A DNA stretch of 64,000 bases from Telopea speciosissima (GCF_018873765.1 NC_057925.1:9931568-9995567), one strand, 5' to 3'. Shown: positions 32,880 through 44,667, counted from the first letter of the stretch. The notes: generated from the letters alone by a model not told the origin. A program made the numbers and translations.

Positions 32880-33276
32880 TAGGGATGTCAATGGATATTC
32901 GAAAATTTGTATTCTATCCGCGTTCGTATCCGTTTAGGAGATCCAAATCCGTCCGAAAACTAATCGGATACGAATATGATAATCCACCTATCCAATCGAT
33001 TATTATCTAATTCGTTTAGCAATTCGACGGTAATAAAATGTCTGAAATATATCTTTGAATCTGTCTATCCGATTTAAGTTTTTTTATTTTTATAATTTTA
33101 TAAGTTAATATAATTTGATCCTAACCCTCATCAACAAAATGGTAAAGATGTCAATAGATAAGATATCCGAATCCGTCCGAAAACTAATAGGATATTATCC
33201 GAATCCATCCGAATATAATCGGATATGGATATGAAAATGCCATTATCCAACCGAATTCGATCATTTTACATCCTTA
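32880..33276. mobile_element. hAT MITE inserted into the LINE
   Basis: Starts TAGGGATGTCAATGG and ends CATTTTACATCCTTA. The flanking 8-mers are GCTGAAAG (32872-32879) and GCTGGAAG (33277-33284), 7 of 8 identical. The interior is rich in 'ggata'/'tatccg' repeats. LINE homology continues on both sides, which confirms the nesting. Confidence 0.85.
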
Positions 33277-33964
33277 GCTGGAAGGAGTATTCTCATTCAG
33301 TTTGTTATTAATTCTATTCCTACTTTTTGGATATCATGTTTTCATTTTTGCAGTTCAGTTTGTAATCAGTTGGACCCTTTGAGTGCTAAGTTATGAAAGG
33401 GTTGCACAGAAAATTGAAGGTCTGGTCGATCCTCTCAGCTCTCTCGTGGGATTAGATGCGTTTACCCAAAAAATTAGGTGGATTATGTTTTCAGAGATGC
33501 TTTGTTGATAACAAGGCTTTGCTTGTTAAGGTTGGGCTCAGAAGATTCTTTGAGCTAAGTATTACTCTGATTTTCCCCCTTGGCATGGGTTAACTCCAGT
33601 GCTTCCTAATTTGGGAAAAATGGTTTGTCGAAGGGTGTTTAGGGAGTCCAACTTTGCTGTTTCCAATGAACCTTGGATTCCTGCTCTTAAAGAATTTTTT
33701 ATTCCATGTAGATTCTCTAATAATATAGGAATTGTTGTCTTGTTAGTGACTTGATCCATTGAGGCCATCAAAACCATGAATTATTGCATTGCTTGTTTCC
33801 CCCAAATGTTGGGATGGCAGTTGAACAAATTCCTATTTTTCCAGTCTCTTAGCAGTAATAATGAATGATTTTGCCCCTTTTCTAGGAATAGTATGTTATC
33901 TATGCACATGGTTGTGAATTATCTTGTTAAAAATAAACTGGGAAATAGCTAGCAGAGTGGCAGA

Positions 33965-34180
33965 CTAGTAAGGAAAAAAATCTTCTTCAATTTCCTAAAA
34001 AGTGCAGTGCAATGCGGTTTGGGATGGAAATGTAGACACCTGGCAGGCACGACATCCAACGGTGTTGACCTCGAGAAAAAAAAAAAAAAAAAACTCAGGA
34101 GGTGCAATTCGGACTGTTGGATATCGCACCTGCTGACTGTTGAACTCTCCACCACGAACTGCACCATAGGGGAATTTGAA
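33965..34180. repeat. Insertion of unknown type within the LINE
   Basis: LINE homology is interrupted here by GC-richer DNA with an A18 run (about 34076-34092) and inverted pieces 'gtgcaatgcgg'/'aactgcacc'. It is probably another small element; the ends are not defined. Confidence 0.35.
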
Positions 34181-35203
34181 AGAATTTGAAGGTAGAAGAA
34201 TCTGGAAATTTGTTTGAAAATTGAAACTTCTCCCTCATTTTAAGTCATTTATGTAGAAAATAATGGATGATGGAATTACAGCTAAGGATAAGCTAACCTT
34301 TGTAGATAATATAATTAGTTTTGTCCTCTTCGTAAATCTGAAAAAGAAATCAAATGGCATTTTTTTTTTCTTGTATTTTCTCTAAACATATTTGGGCGGC
34401 TGGGCCATAGAGTCTATGTATAGGGTCTCTTGCAGCTTTTCTCCTCTTGATCTTTTTTATTCTATGGTACCAGCTCCAACTATTTCCATTAACGATAAAT
34501 CGTGTCTTCTCAGTATTGTTGATGCTACATTGTACTTTATCTAGATTTCAATATAAATGTGTTTTCCATCCAAGGACTCAAAACTCATGACAGAAACTTG
34601 ATCGAGTTAATTTTGAGTTGAAAACCGTTTTTCTTTGCCCATGTTGTGAAGTATCACAAACCCGATTCCATAGATGACATGATATTGTCTGCTTTGAATC
34701 GAGTCTCACGCAATTTTAAAACACGTCATATCAAGTAAGGAAGTCACAACATATATGCGCATTCCATGATACATCTACAAACGATGTGAGACTATTCTGT
34801 GGTTCAGGGGTCCTACATGGTGAACATCGATGTGATCATAATTACTATTTTTCCCTATTAGATGATATCATATCCAAAGTCGGAAATTATGCTTGTAGTC
34901 CCAAATAGTCTCATCAACATGCCTTGAAGAATCCAATTACAAGCAACATACCTCTTTGTATTGCAGGAATTATGTCAGATATTCATCAACTAGTCTCTCA
35001 GTTTAGTGAATGTCTTTTCTCTCTTATCTCTAGAGATGCAAACTCTGAGGCGCATTCTATAACCCGGAAGGCAATATCTTTGGCATGCAAAACATACTGG
35101 CCTATTTTCATTCCCTGACTTCAGGATCTTTGTAATCAAGAAGCCTTGTGTTCTTCATGCCCAATTATTCAATAAATTTTCTTCTTACCAAAAAAAAAAA
35201 AAA

Positions 35204-35929
35204 AGTCTCATCAACATCTATAAACATGATAGATGAAAAGATTCTTCAATCACCATGGATGAAATAAAATTCAATATATATGATGTCCATTTGGAAAAGT
35301 GCCTTCTAAGAATAACCAAGCCCTCTCTTCCAGCAATGAAGGAGGGCCCACGTGTCAATCTAAACAGGTTGGGTGTTTTATGTAATTACTCACAAACGTG
35401 TATAAATAATCATAAAAGGACCCACGTGTCAATCTAAACACTGCTTGTCAATGCGCGTGACATCTATAACCCCATGCTTTGGGGTTGGTGCTCTTCTTTT
35501 GAGCGTGGAAATTTGAATTTAAGATAAAAGATAAAAGATAAAAGAGGTGGAGACTCCCACATGGGAGACAAAAGCATGGTTTAGTCATGAATCATTATGA
35601 AGACGTTGATGCCTATTTATTCTAAGCTTCCCTTGTGATTGTCACCATTAAATGATCGCGATGGCTTAGCTTGCGGTGCGGTTTGGTTTACTGCTTCGAC
35701 CTCGACCTCGACCTCGGCCTTTGTAAAGTTGAGAAAGACAGGATCAAACAAGGAAGGAAAATAAAATCTCTATGATGAATAAGAAGAAAGATTTGTTTAG
35801 AGGTGGGGGGGAATCCTAAGAAGAATTTTGTGGCAACCAATAAGAAGATATGTTTGGATATTGGGAAAAAACAAGTATTGGACGATATGTGTATGGGTGG
35901 CATAGATCACTTCCATGAGTGGCACTATG

Positions 35930-35930
<1 letters not shown>
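35204..35930. other. Intergenic, with duplicated G-box context
   Basis: The 20-bp sequence 'cccacgtgtcaatctaaaca' occurs at about 35349 and about 35421. Each copy contains CACGTG, the G-box core. No gene starts within 2 kb on either strand, so a regulatory role is not supported. A 'gataaaa' triplication lies near 35521-35545. Confidence 0.4.

Positions 35931-35933
<3 letters not shown>

Positions 35934-35977
<44 letters not shown>
35934..35977. repeat. (TA)22 microsatellite
   Basis: An uninterrupted TA run of 44 bp, probably length-variable. Confidence 0.95.
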
Positions 35978-35979
<2 letters not shown>

Positions 35980-35985
35980 TTAGTT

Positions 35986-36170
35986 AGTGACCTTTATTGC
36001 CTACGGTTCTTGTCTGGTATAGTTCCTATAATTTTCTAACAAAGGGGGACAAATTGATAATTTCACCCAGTGACCGAACACTCTGCCTGGGTGGGATCCA
36101 ACCCCCTCTTATTAGAGGACTGTAGGAACCGTATCAGGTAGGGAATCGTAGACAATAAAATTTCGTTAGT
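35986..36170. mobile_element. MITE with TATTG(C/T)CTACG ends
   Basis: The left 'tattgcctacggttcttg' and the inverted right 'tattgtctacgattccct' form terminal repeats. TTAGTTAG occurs just outside each end. The core 'gcctgggtgggatccaacccc' is shared with the sequence at about 1800-1835. Confidence 0.6.
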
Positions 36171-36174
36171 TAGT

Positions 36175-37285
36175 ACCTATTAAATATAAAAATTATCAAA
36201 AAGATCTCCACCATTGGAATGAGTTTTACTTCAATTATGGTGTGGAAGGAATCTTTTCAACCATGGGATTTGAGGCTTTGATTCTACCAAGGAAAGATAT
36301 TTTGGACCTTCGTGGATAGAGAGAGTTAATGATAAACTTCAATGTTCCAGGAATTCAATTATAACAGCAAATTATTTTGAATGAAGAGAGAATCTCTTCA
36401 CCTTAAGTGATAAAAAAACGTTTTTGAATCGATTAAAATCAAAATAATGCACTTAAACTCTCCTGATTTGGACAAAGCCACTGAAAATTTTGATAACTGG
36501 TCAAATTGCTTGATTTAGTTCGTGAAATTTTGTCAAAGTGGGCCAGCAAAACCATCTTGCTTTCGGTTTTTGGTCCTTCAATTTCTTAATGCAACCAAAA
36601 CTTTAATTTTGATGGTTTAGTTACTAGTCTGGTTTAGAAAGCATGATATGAACATGTTAATTATATTTCAATGTAATGATAAAGAGAGGGTGAATCACGG
36701 GTTCATATATATAGGGACCGAATGTCAGAGAGGAGAGAGAATGTATATAACACTATTATGTGACTATAATTTTTCCAAAAAAAAAAATCTAAAATACAGA
36801 TAAAAGATCTCCAATACTACTGTCAAAAAATGCAGCATTTTAAAGTCTTCATTTGTTCCCTCATTACTTTATTATGGCCTCTCTCTCTCTCTCTCTCTCT
36901 CTCTCATGCATACATTATTTGGTGATCAAACTTAATTTTAGTACTCAAAATAAGAATAAATAAATATTCTTAATTTTAGTGATCACCATGTATGAGCATT
37001 TTTCCTTTATATTATGAATCGGTGAATTACTTATTTGAGGAACAAGGCTGAAATGCCAACTTCTATAGATAAAGAGGACACCATGGACAACCAACCCATG
37101 TCTTCATCCAAATCTTGGCTATGTAGATGCTAAATGATATTGTTTAAAGGGAACTTTTCCTTTTAAAACTTACATGGGTTTTGTCTAGAGTGACAGTATA
37201 TATTGAGCTTTTAGTGGCAGGCGGTTAAACGTAAGTCCAGGGAAGATTGAGAGTTCGACCCTTTAATTTTCCACCCTTCTAGAAA
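36175..37285. other. Intergenic, with (CT)n at 36878-36905
   Basis: AT-rich and unassigned. There is a 28-bp CT run, and near 37210-37260 a Pol III-like pair ('tagtggcaggcggttaaac' then 'gagagttcgaccc') that may be a tRNA-derived SINE trace. No gene was seen. Confidence 0.4.
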
Positions 37286-37288
37286 TAG

Positions 37289-37645
37289 CACGTACTACAT
37301 TTGGCGATGTTATTTTGCGATGATAGTAAAAACATCATCGCCTATTATGATATACTATTACATTAAATACCCAACCGTCGCCATATTGATATTTTATGAT
37401 TATAGGAAAATTTCCGTCTACCATAAACTATTTGTTACAATGTCAATATTATTACCATCTCCATTTTTGCGATTTCACTACGGTAATAAAAACTCTGTCG
37501 AGATATATTATGCTCCTATTTGCTTCGGCAATGAAATTATATTCGTCAATCATATATTAAATTCCACGATGGTAGCTTATATTCCATGGTGGAATATAAA
37601 TATTTTACGATAGTTTAATTGTCTTTGATGCCAAATATAATAACT
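37289..37645. mobile_element. AT-rich MITE
   Basis: The ends 'tacatttggcgatg' and inverted 'tatatttggcatca' enclose many 'cgatg'/'catcgc' motifs similar to the CACTA-like subterminal repeats at 44940-45560. An open frame inside (37320-37613) is repeat-derived. Confidence 0.5.
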
Positions 37646-37855
37646 TAAATTTGTCAACATATATTTTTATTTTCTCTCTTACCCTAATCATGTGGGTCCC
37701 TTGTAGATGATACCATTTTTGCATCTTCATTGATCTAACATAGAAGATTCTCCTACACTGATTTACACTTCAAAAGATCCCCAATATCTCCCAAAAAAAA
37801 ACAAAAAAAAAAAACCAATTTCTCCTCATACCCTGATCATGTGAGCCTAAACGGG

Positions 37856-37861
37856 AAAAAA
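37856..37861 (-). terminator. Pol III terminator of tRNA-Met
   Basis: A run of six T on the - strand, three bases after the discriminator base of the tRNA gene. Confidence 0.8.
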
Positions 37862-37863
37862 TA

Positions 37864-37948
37864 TGGGGTGAGAGAGGCTCGAACTCTCGACCTCAGGATT
37901 ACTCTATAGCTATGAGACCTACGCGCTAGCCAACTGCGCCACCACCCC
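37864..37948 (-). tRNA. Elongator tRNA-Met (CAT) with 11-nt intron
   Basis: The 85-nt - strand gene begins GGGGTGGTGGCGCAGTTGG and ends CTCTCTCACCCCA. The acceptor stem pairs GGGGTG with CACCCC. The D-arm carries the A box, the T-arm has GAGAGTTCGAGCCTCTC (B box), and the anticodon CAT is at 37914-37912. Eleven nucleotides (37910-37900) interrupt the anticodon loop one base after the anticodon. This is the known position of the intron in plant nuclear elongator tRNA-Met genes, which together with tRNA-Tyr are the plant tRNAs with introns. All stems look intact and a T6 terminator follows, so the gene is probably active. Confidence 0.95.
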
Positions 37949-37949
37949 A

Positions 37950-38850
37950 ATGATGTTAAAGTAGGCCAATTGCAATCTTAGTTTTATAGTGGTTGCATTA
38001 ACTATTATTGAAATAAGAAAAACAGGAACCATTTTCATTTTACAATGTCTGTACTAGGTGTAGTAGTAATACCAGTTGAGGAGTTAATTAGTGAAGGAAA
38101 AGTCTCTAATGATAAGATAGATTTGGGCTATTTTTGTTGGGTGAGATTCTAAACATGATGAAGAATTTTTCCTTGCTTAGAAGAATCCAAGCTTCATTAG
38201 TATTAATGATGAATATGGATTTCTCACAATAAGTGATCATCTCCATTAATCCAATATTGTCTGATGGATTCTTTTCTTTTTTTTTTCTTTTTTGTAAATT
38301 AGATGGGCTCTTATTAAACAATTGTAAAACTGACAATCAAATTGAAGCTTAAGTTCATAATTAGCTAGAGTAGAATAAAATTAACAGAATGAGGACAATT
38401 AGATTAGTTTCCAAGCCAAACAATCCTAGACCTAGTCCTTCCTACATCACCCAAGCACCAAATGAGGACAATTAGATTAGTTACAAACATTAAAAACCCT
38501 TAAATAAGGTGTTAGATAAGAATTATGTCAAGTACCATCAAAGAGGAAGGCAATCTTGGAAACAATGACCAGATCAGGCAGAAGATTCGACCCGGTCGAG
38601 ATTGTTACGGTTAGGGAATTCATCGATTTGCTGTCCAGTTTTGTTTCTAAAAACTATGTTTTGGACTAATTGGCATTTTAGGATTAAGTTTTCCTTCACC
38701 ATTGATGACGTGAGGCTAGGATTGGATTTGGGGTTCATCGTTAGCTCCCATCCCAACCCCTTATTGTATGAGGTCGAATAACCTTGTCCGGTCCAATCAA
38801 AGGGTCTGATCCCATTGTTGAAGAAATTCTCTTGATGCAGGAATGTTGAC
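37950..38850. other. Intergenic, no supported feature
   Basis: AT-rich, with a duplicated 'aatgaggacaattagattagtt' (about 38388 and 38461). No gene was recognised. Confidence 0.4.
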
Positions 38851-38851
38851 T

Positions 38852-39361
38852 AAGCTTGGGCTTAAGAGTTTCCTGACCCTAGCCGGGCCGGGCCGGGCCT
38901 GGATTGATGCCTCTGGCTGAGCCCGATCCTGCCCAGCCCGGCCCTATGTATATTACAATCTACTTGCTGTGTTGACGTGGAGACGTTCCCACTGAACTTA
39001 AGCCTTGTCAAAAATGACACATGACAGTTGGATCTGGTCTTACATATGTGGGACCTTTATTAATTTTTTGATGGATGGGCCCCATTACTAATGGCCATAT
39101 GATACAAATCACCGAGCTCTTCACCGATTGATCAGAGGAAACTGCCTTCCTCATCCGAGGTACCCTTGTCTTCTTCCACTCTTCCAAGTTTCAATCGGAA
39201 AAGAAGAAACCAGAAAGACTACGCTTCCGCTTTTGCTCTCTCAGAGGATAGAACGGTATGGAATAAAGAAATACCCTAGTAGGGCCGGGTTGGGCTTGGG
39301 CCGAGTGTAAGACCTCTACGGTTGGGCTAGGGTTTAGGAAAAATCCGGCCCATTGACACCC
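38852..39361. mobile_element. hAT-like MITE, ends approximate
   Basis: The GC-rich interior ('ccgggccgggccggg', 'gggccgggttggg') and the right end ATTGACACCCC match the TAGGGGTG...CACCCCTA family. The flanks 'tgttgac' and 'tgttggac' may be a diverged TSD. Confidence 0.5.
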
Positions 39362-39780
39362 CTTGTTGGACTCTATATATTTATGTCAATCTTTTATGTA
39401 ATCATTAATGTTGTTGTATTCAGTCCGGGTTGCAATGGTTGCTTGTTTATTTATTCCTATAATATTTTTGGGGAAAGTTTTCATACATGGCTGTGTAAGC
39501 CGTGTATGTAAGAGGGTGGGAGTTTCAAGGCATTAATTAATAGGTGGGGGTTTATGACTTTTCCAACTCTTTGTGAGAGGGGACACGAGCGTGCATGCTT
39601 ACACGGTCGTGTATGAAATCTTTGGCCAATATTTTTATAATTATACTCCTAGGATGATTTTCCCTTATATATAATTTGTTCGCCTATGTTTCCTTGTGCA
39701 ATGAAGTTAGAAACTAGAAAATTCCGCTATAAAATTGGAAAGCATGATGAAATTAGAAAAAAGGACTTGTAACAGATTAT

Positions 39781-39794
39781 GATGTTCCTTTTGT
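39781..39794. repeat. LINE target-site duplication, left copy
   Basis: GATGTTCCTTTTGT, identical to 44668-44681. It abuts the T-run that is the poly(A) end of the - strand LINE. Confidence 0.9.
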
Positions 39795-39935
39795 TTTTTT
39801 GCTAAAGGTCAGCAAGTATGTATTAAAATAAATGAAGAAAATTACAGCAAAGAGGTCCTACACACCTGTTGCAGCTTGAGAGCTCAACCAGAGAAAAATT
39901 ACAAGAGGGTTGACTCTTGTCAACCTCAGAAGAGT

Positions 39936-40766
39936 TTAACCAAATTGATAATATGGTCTACCCAAGGCTTCCCATGTAACCAAATGAGAAATGAAGGTAG
40001 GGGATCCTTTCCAATCCTCAGAGATTTTAGAATTTGCTACTCGATTAGCTAGTGCATCCGCTGGCACACTACCTTCTTTATAACAGTGAGTAATGCGCCA
40101 CTGTATGAAGGTTAGGTAATTTTCCGCAGCCCACCAAAATTGAAGGAATTCCCAAGGGATCTTTGAGGTTAGGATGCCTGAAACCACCGTTGCTGAGTCA
40201 CATTCCACCCATAGCTTTCCCACCTCGAGAGCCTCGGCCTCTTTTATGCCGATGAAGAAAGCTGCCATCTCAGCTTGAAAGTTCGTTCTAATCCCTTGGA
40301 ATGAGGAGACGATCCTTCTTGTAGCACCAAAGTGATTCCTAAGGATCCCCCTTGCACCTGAATAACCGGGGTTCCCTAGGGAAGAACCATCAATGTTGAG
40401 CTTCCACCACCCTATAGGAGGCGGCTTCCATCTTACCTCCAGAGTTTGCTTCAGCTTGGGCGCAACTATGACTGCTCTGAAGAATTTTGCTAGCACTAGG
40501 TCACTTACTGATTTAATATGAACTCCCTTTGCTCTAGAGCAATCTGAAATCTCATTGATGCATCGTTGCATGACTTGCATCGGAGAGCTGCGTTGGTTGT
40601 CATATCTTCTTTTATTTCTTTCTACCCAGATCTGTTGACACACAATTATAAGTAGGGCCTTCCATATTTCTGCCACCGAGATAACCTTAGCTTTTCTTCT
40701 CCACCATGAGAACATGAGCTCAATAGAAGGGAAACCGTTCCAATGTTCATTGAACAGGTTTAGCAC
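39936..40766 (-). pseudogene. LINE RNase H domain
   Basis: This 276-codon frame is the C-terminal part of the LINE ORF2. The RNase H (RVT_3 type) residues are visible: LNIDGSS (first Asp), FQAEMAA (Glu), VECDS (second Asp) and ADALAN (last Asp). It is in frame with the preceding zf-RVT segment, separated only by one TAG and four codons. The ATG is internal and not a real start. Confidence 0.85.
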
Positions 40767-40778
40767 CTCTTTCCAGAT

Positions 40779-41396
40779 CTAGCAAGAAAAATTACAACTT
40801 AGGAAAATGTGATTCCTTGAGTCTGCTTCTGCCCAACAGAGTTCGCATCTGGACACAATAGGAACAGATCTTCGACGCACATTCTCATCAGTGGGAAGGG
40901 CTTGGTGCGCTAATCTCCAACCAAACAAAGAGCTACGGGTGTGTAGATGTTGGTGCCATAATGCCCATGTCCACTCTGGTTTTGCTGCCTTTTGTCTCAA
41001 CGCATCCCAGGCTGAACTCACCGAGAAGGACCCAGATTTTGAATGTGCCCAAAAACGACCATCCTCCCTTCCGAGGGTACTATTTCCAGGCTTTGTATCC
41101 TTGTGAATACACCTTGTAGCGCTTGATTTTCCACCTAGGTACACCCACTTACCCTCCTCAAAGAAGTCCGATACCGTGGTATTAAGGTTACTGGGGATTA
41201 GCGCTGGCAGCAGCTGATCTTCTATGCTTTGGCTGCCCATCCAGGTGTCATACCAAAACCGAATGGAACTCCCATTCCCCACCACCCAGCGTTCTGCCTC
41301 TTGAAGGAACCCCCACACCTTCTTTAGACCGATTAGCACAGTGGATGATCCCACATACTTCAAGGAGCCATCCTTATTGACCAATCTTCCTCGCAA
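40779..41396 (-). pseudogene. LINE zf-RVT region
   Basis: Carries the typical plant LINE segment after the RT: 'WVVGNGSSIRFWYDTW', 'FSVSSAWDALRQ', 'FGWRLAHQALPTDENVRRR' and a zinc-binding CELC...HIFLSC. It ends at a single TAG in frame with the RNase H part. Upstream, the frame to the RT thumb is shifted near 41500. Confidence 0.85.
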
Positions 41397-41461
41397 AAAA
41401 GCTGTTAAGCTAGACTTTCCAGTGCATATAGACCAGGCAAATTTAGCTAAAAGGGCAAGAT

Positions 41462-42203
41462 TTACCTCCCTGAGGCACCTAACTCCAAGTCCACCTTCAT
41501 TTTCGGCTTACCCCACCGGACCGTGATGGCTTTGGTTGTCTCTGATTCTCCTGACCAAATAAAATTGCGTATCCATCTCTCCATGCTAGCAATAGTTGTT
41601 GAAGGCCAATAGTAAACATAGAAGTTGTGGATTGGGATGCTTTCCACGACCGACATCACCAATTCAACTCGTCCTGCCATAGAGAGGAGACGACCCTTCC
41701 AAGCTGAAAGTTTTTTCTTGAAATGGTCTAAGAGGGGAAGAACTGTTTCCTTCGTTAACCGTCCTTTGACCAGCTCCACCCCCAGATACCTTGTAGGGAA
41801 ACTGCAGGTTGGGATTTGGAGCACCGTCGACAGGCGCGCCTTACGAATTGCAGAGATCCGACCCATGAAGACCTTGCTCTTTGCCAAGTTGATTTTTTGC
41901 CCTGAGACACTTTCATAGCCCTCCAGAAATTGCTTGATCTTCTTTATGCCCTTCATTTCTGCCTCATAAAAATGAAAAGATCGTCAACATATAGTAGGTG
42001 TGGGGGGGTGATACCTGACGTGGGCCTGGGAGGGGTTTGATCTCCCCCAACCGACAAAGTTCTCCAATACCTCGGCAAAGCACTTCCTCAGAGAGAATAA
42101 ATAGGAGGGGAGAGAGGGGGTCTCCTTGACGGGGCCCTCTTTCTACACTGAAAAACCCCACCGGCCCTCCATTAATCAAGACTGATAATTTAGTAGAGAG
42201 CAT
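41462..42203 (-). pseudogene. LINE reverse transcriptase core, frameshifted
   Basis: Two overlapping frames (41964-42203 and 41462-41956) encode RT motifs: GPRQGDPLSPLLFIL, then the catalytic YVDD (reached only after a frame change near 41985), then 'SGQKINLAKSKVFM' and 'AGRVELVMSVVESIP'. Just upstream, 'LDI*KAFDTLEW' contains the first catalytic Asp with an in-frame TAG at 42297-42299. Confidence 0.85.
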
Positions 42204-42590
42204 GATTTGCTACACCAACGAAATCCATAAAGTCGAAAAGCCAAAAGCTCTAAGCACATCAAATAAAAAATCCCACTCAAGAGTGTCAAACGCCTTCTAA
42301 ATGTCTAGCTTTAAAGCTAGACCCCTTCCCCTGCATTTTACCAACATGAGATTAGTTAATTCTGAGGCGACCCCAATATTGTCAAAAATCACCTTTCCTT
42401 GCTGGAATGCTCCTTACTCTGGCAAGATTAATTTATGAAGGATGGAGGAGAGCCTGGTAGCCAAGATTTTTGGGATCAATTTGAAGAAAAAATTCCCTAG
42501 GCAGATTGGCCAGAATTGACCCACTTTGTTCTCATTCTCCACCTTGGGAATGAGGCTAATAAAATTACAATTAATCCCCTTCGTGACCAC

Positions 42591-43250
42591 TCATTCTCTA
42601 AAGAAATTTTGCACTCCTCGGCAGACGCCAGGGCCAACAATATCCCAGCAAACCCTATAAAAAGTTCTTGGGAAACCATCTGGGCCTGGGGCACTAGAAG
42701 GGTCAAGGTTAAAAACTGTCGTTCTGATTTCTTCTGGAGAAGGAACATGCACTAGGGCTTCATTATCACCCTCGGTGACCAAACTAGGAATTACTGCAAG
42801 CATGTCATCTTTTCTTTGAATCACCCCACGCTTGAAGAAGTTCTCATAATGATTAGCCATGCAATCCCCTATTTCTTTAACATGAGAGAGGGTGGTGCCA
42901 TCATCCATCTTGAGTTCTCTGATGGAATTCCTTGATCTTCGAATTTTAGTTGAGAGATGAAAGTACTTGGTGCACCTATCTCCAAATCTGATCCGTTTTT
43001 CTCGAGATTTTTCTCTCCACAATTTTCCCTGTAGCATCACAGCCTTGTCATATTCTTTCCTCGCATGCATTTCCTTGTTGAAACTGTTATCGGTAATACC
43101 TTCCTCCTCTATTAAAGAGAGAATTTCCTCAAGACTTGCCTTGGCCCTAGAAACTTCATGGTCTATATGGGGGAATACCTGCCTAGCCCACTCTTTGAGA
43201 GGGGTTTTCAATCCCTTTAGCTTTGCCCTAGTCCGCCATGTAGCCACCAT
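42591..43250 (-). pseudogene. LINE pre-RT and RT start
   Basis: A 219-codon frame with 'RIRFGDRCTKYFHLSTKIRR', 'PSSAPGPDGFPRTFYRVCW' (start of the RT fingers) and upstream helices. The endonuclease that should precede it is absent. It loses frame after the 'GVQNFFRE' stop, beyond which RT homology continues in another frame. Confidence 0.85.
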
Positions 43251-43554
43251 TACTTCCCCTTGAATTTTGTGCCATCTGTGCCACCACGGCCGAACTTAAC
43301 GCCTCAATCACCGCCCAGGCTCCTAAACACTCCACGTAATTTTTGGAAACTAAATCACTAATCCTGGAGGTTGATTGCAAAAGAGAGTCCTCCACACATG
43401 CAGGAATAGAGTATTCCTGCTTTTTTGCCCTTCTAATCGATTCCACCTGATGCATATCTTCCAAATTTGAATTACTTGAGAATTTCGGATTCTCAGCCCT
43501 TCTAACGGACTCCACAAAATGCGCACCTTCCGTATTTGCTCCCAATACGCCACC

Positions 43555-44559
43555 TTAAGCCTTTACAGATTTGCCGTGAACCGGCATTGGCCCACCATCT
43601 TCTACCGTCTTGCCTCTCGACGTGGCACGTCGACGGCGCCATACTCTCCTTTGCCTGCGCGGTTGAACCTGCTCTTTGACATAGGTTGCCCCAGGAATGC
43701 CTCCCTCCTCCTCCCTATCAAACTTTTGATCTAGACATGACTCAGTCTGATGACCAAATCTGTGGCACCCTGCGCAACGGGCAGGAGGATCTTCGAAAAA
43801 CACAAGCTGCTTGAAAACGAACATTTCAAAGGTTCCTTCTTGTTCTCTTTCTACATACACTTCCTCCACCCGGGGTATTGATTCATCAACGTCTACACAG
43901 ACCCTCGCAAAGTGACCATAGTAAGAGTCTCGAGTTCTCCTATCGATGGCAATTGGCCTACCCACTACTTTTGCAATGGATAACAAGACTTCTTCATGCC
44001 AGTATTCCCAAGGTAAGTTGGGGAGACGGATCGAGGTCAACCGGTCCGTGATGGCCTGCTCTTGAGTTGTGAAATCTTTTTGCCATGGTTGAAAACGCAA
44101 GGCCTGGCCATCCACCCTAAATGGGCTCCTTCTCCAGACAGAAGCCATGTCTTCTTCATAACTGCAGATGACAAAGCCCTTCCCAATGGAACGTAGGCTG
44201 ACATCCTCACGTAAGCCCCAACGCTTTGATGCTTCTCGGACCTTGTCCATTGTCGTATATCTGAAGTTCACCCTCCCCAACAGTGAAAATTTGAGCTTTT
44301 CCAGTTGTGCCACGTAGGTGGCTTGTGGGATCTTAATGCGCGTAAGGTTGCCATCTCTCACCGGAGAAGGCAGCTTATCAATCTCTGGTAGGCCATGCTT
44401 AGCCACAGTAGCGTAGGGTTTTGGCGGCACCGCGACATGGCTTGTTGTCAAAGCCAGAAATCCCAGAAAAGCCCCCAAGTCGACCACTGGCAATCTCCCC
44501 CCTCCATCTGGATCCTGCGCATGTCCCAAAACATCCCTCTGTAGCAGTGGTTCAGTCAT
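43555..44559 (-). pseudogene. LINE ORF1, DUF4283-like with zinc knuckle
   Basis: An open frame with possible starts at 44604 or 44559. The middle ('FSLLGRVNFRYTTMDKVREASKRWGL...', 'LPWEYWHEEVLLSIAKVVGRPIAID') matches the DUF4283 domain of plant LINE ORF1/gag-like proteins. It is followed by a CX2CX4HX4C zinc knuckle (CAGCHRFGHQTESC) and an Arg-rich tail. The frame is intact over about 335 codons. Role: RNA-binding chaperone for the LINE RNP. Confidence 0.85.
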
Positions 44560-44667
44560 CCCTCTGTAGGTCAGCATAACTCCAAAAAAAGAGTTACATC
44601 TCATGGGATATGCCCAATTAAGGAAAGGATAGCAACGCTGCTCACCTCAAATACTGATTAATTAAGG

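Larger units (their letters stand above)
31700..35203 (+). pseudogene. Degraded LINE (RT to RNase H) with poly(A) tail
   Basis: Fragments of a plant L1-type ORF2 follow in order on the + strand. About 31790-31930 matches the pre-RT 'FW...LLEGEGNTKCFHA' block. About 32200-32760 covers the RT core ('KAGDRIEWGF', 'GCSLSPYSFIL' for the usual RQGDPLSPYLF, then 'ISHLLFD'). 33280-33740 carries 'AGRSILIQFVINSIPTFW' and 'PKKLGGLCF'. About 34200-34450 carries zf-RVT-like 'KLLPHFKSFMWKIM', and about 34945-35118 the RNase H tail. It ends with an A-run at 35189-35203. Many stops and frameshifts and several insertions show it is dead. ORF1 and the endonuclease are absent, consistent with 5' truncation. The 5' end is approximate. 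Confidence 0.8.
39795..44667 (-). mobile_element. LINE (L1-type) with 14-bp TSD, lacking the endonuclease
   Basis: A 4,873-bp insertion bounded by perfect 14-bp copies of GATGTTCCTTTTGT. On the - strand it reads a 5' leader, ORF1 (nucleic-acid-binding with zinc knuckle), a linker, RT, zf-RVT and RNase H, then about 135 bp of 3' UTR and a short A tail. Only about 300 bp separates the ORF1 stop from the pre-RT region, so the roughly 700-bp apurinic-like endonuclease domain is missing. A few stops and frameshifts disable ORF2. Because the TSD is perfect and the lesions few, the copy appears fairly young. Confidence 0.9.
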
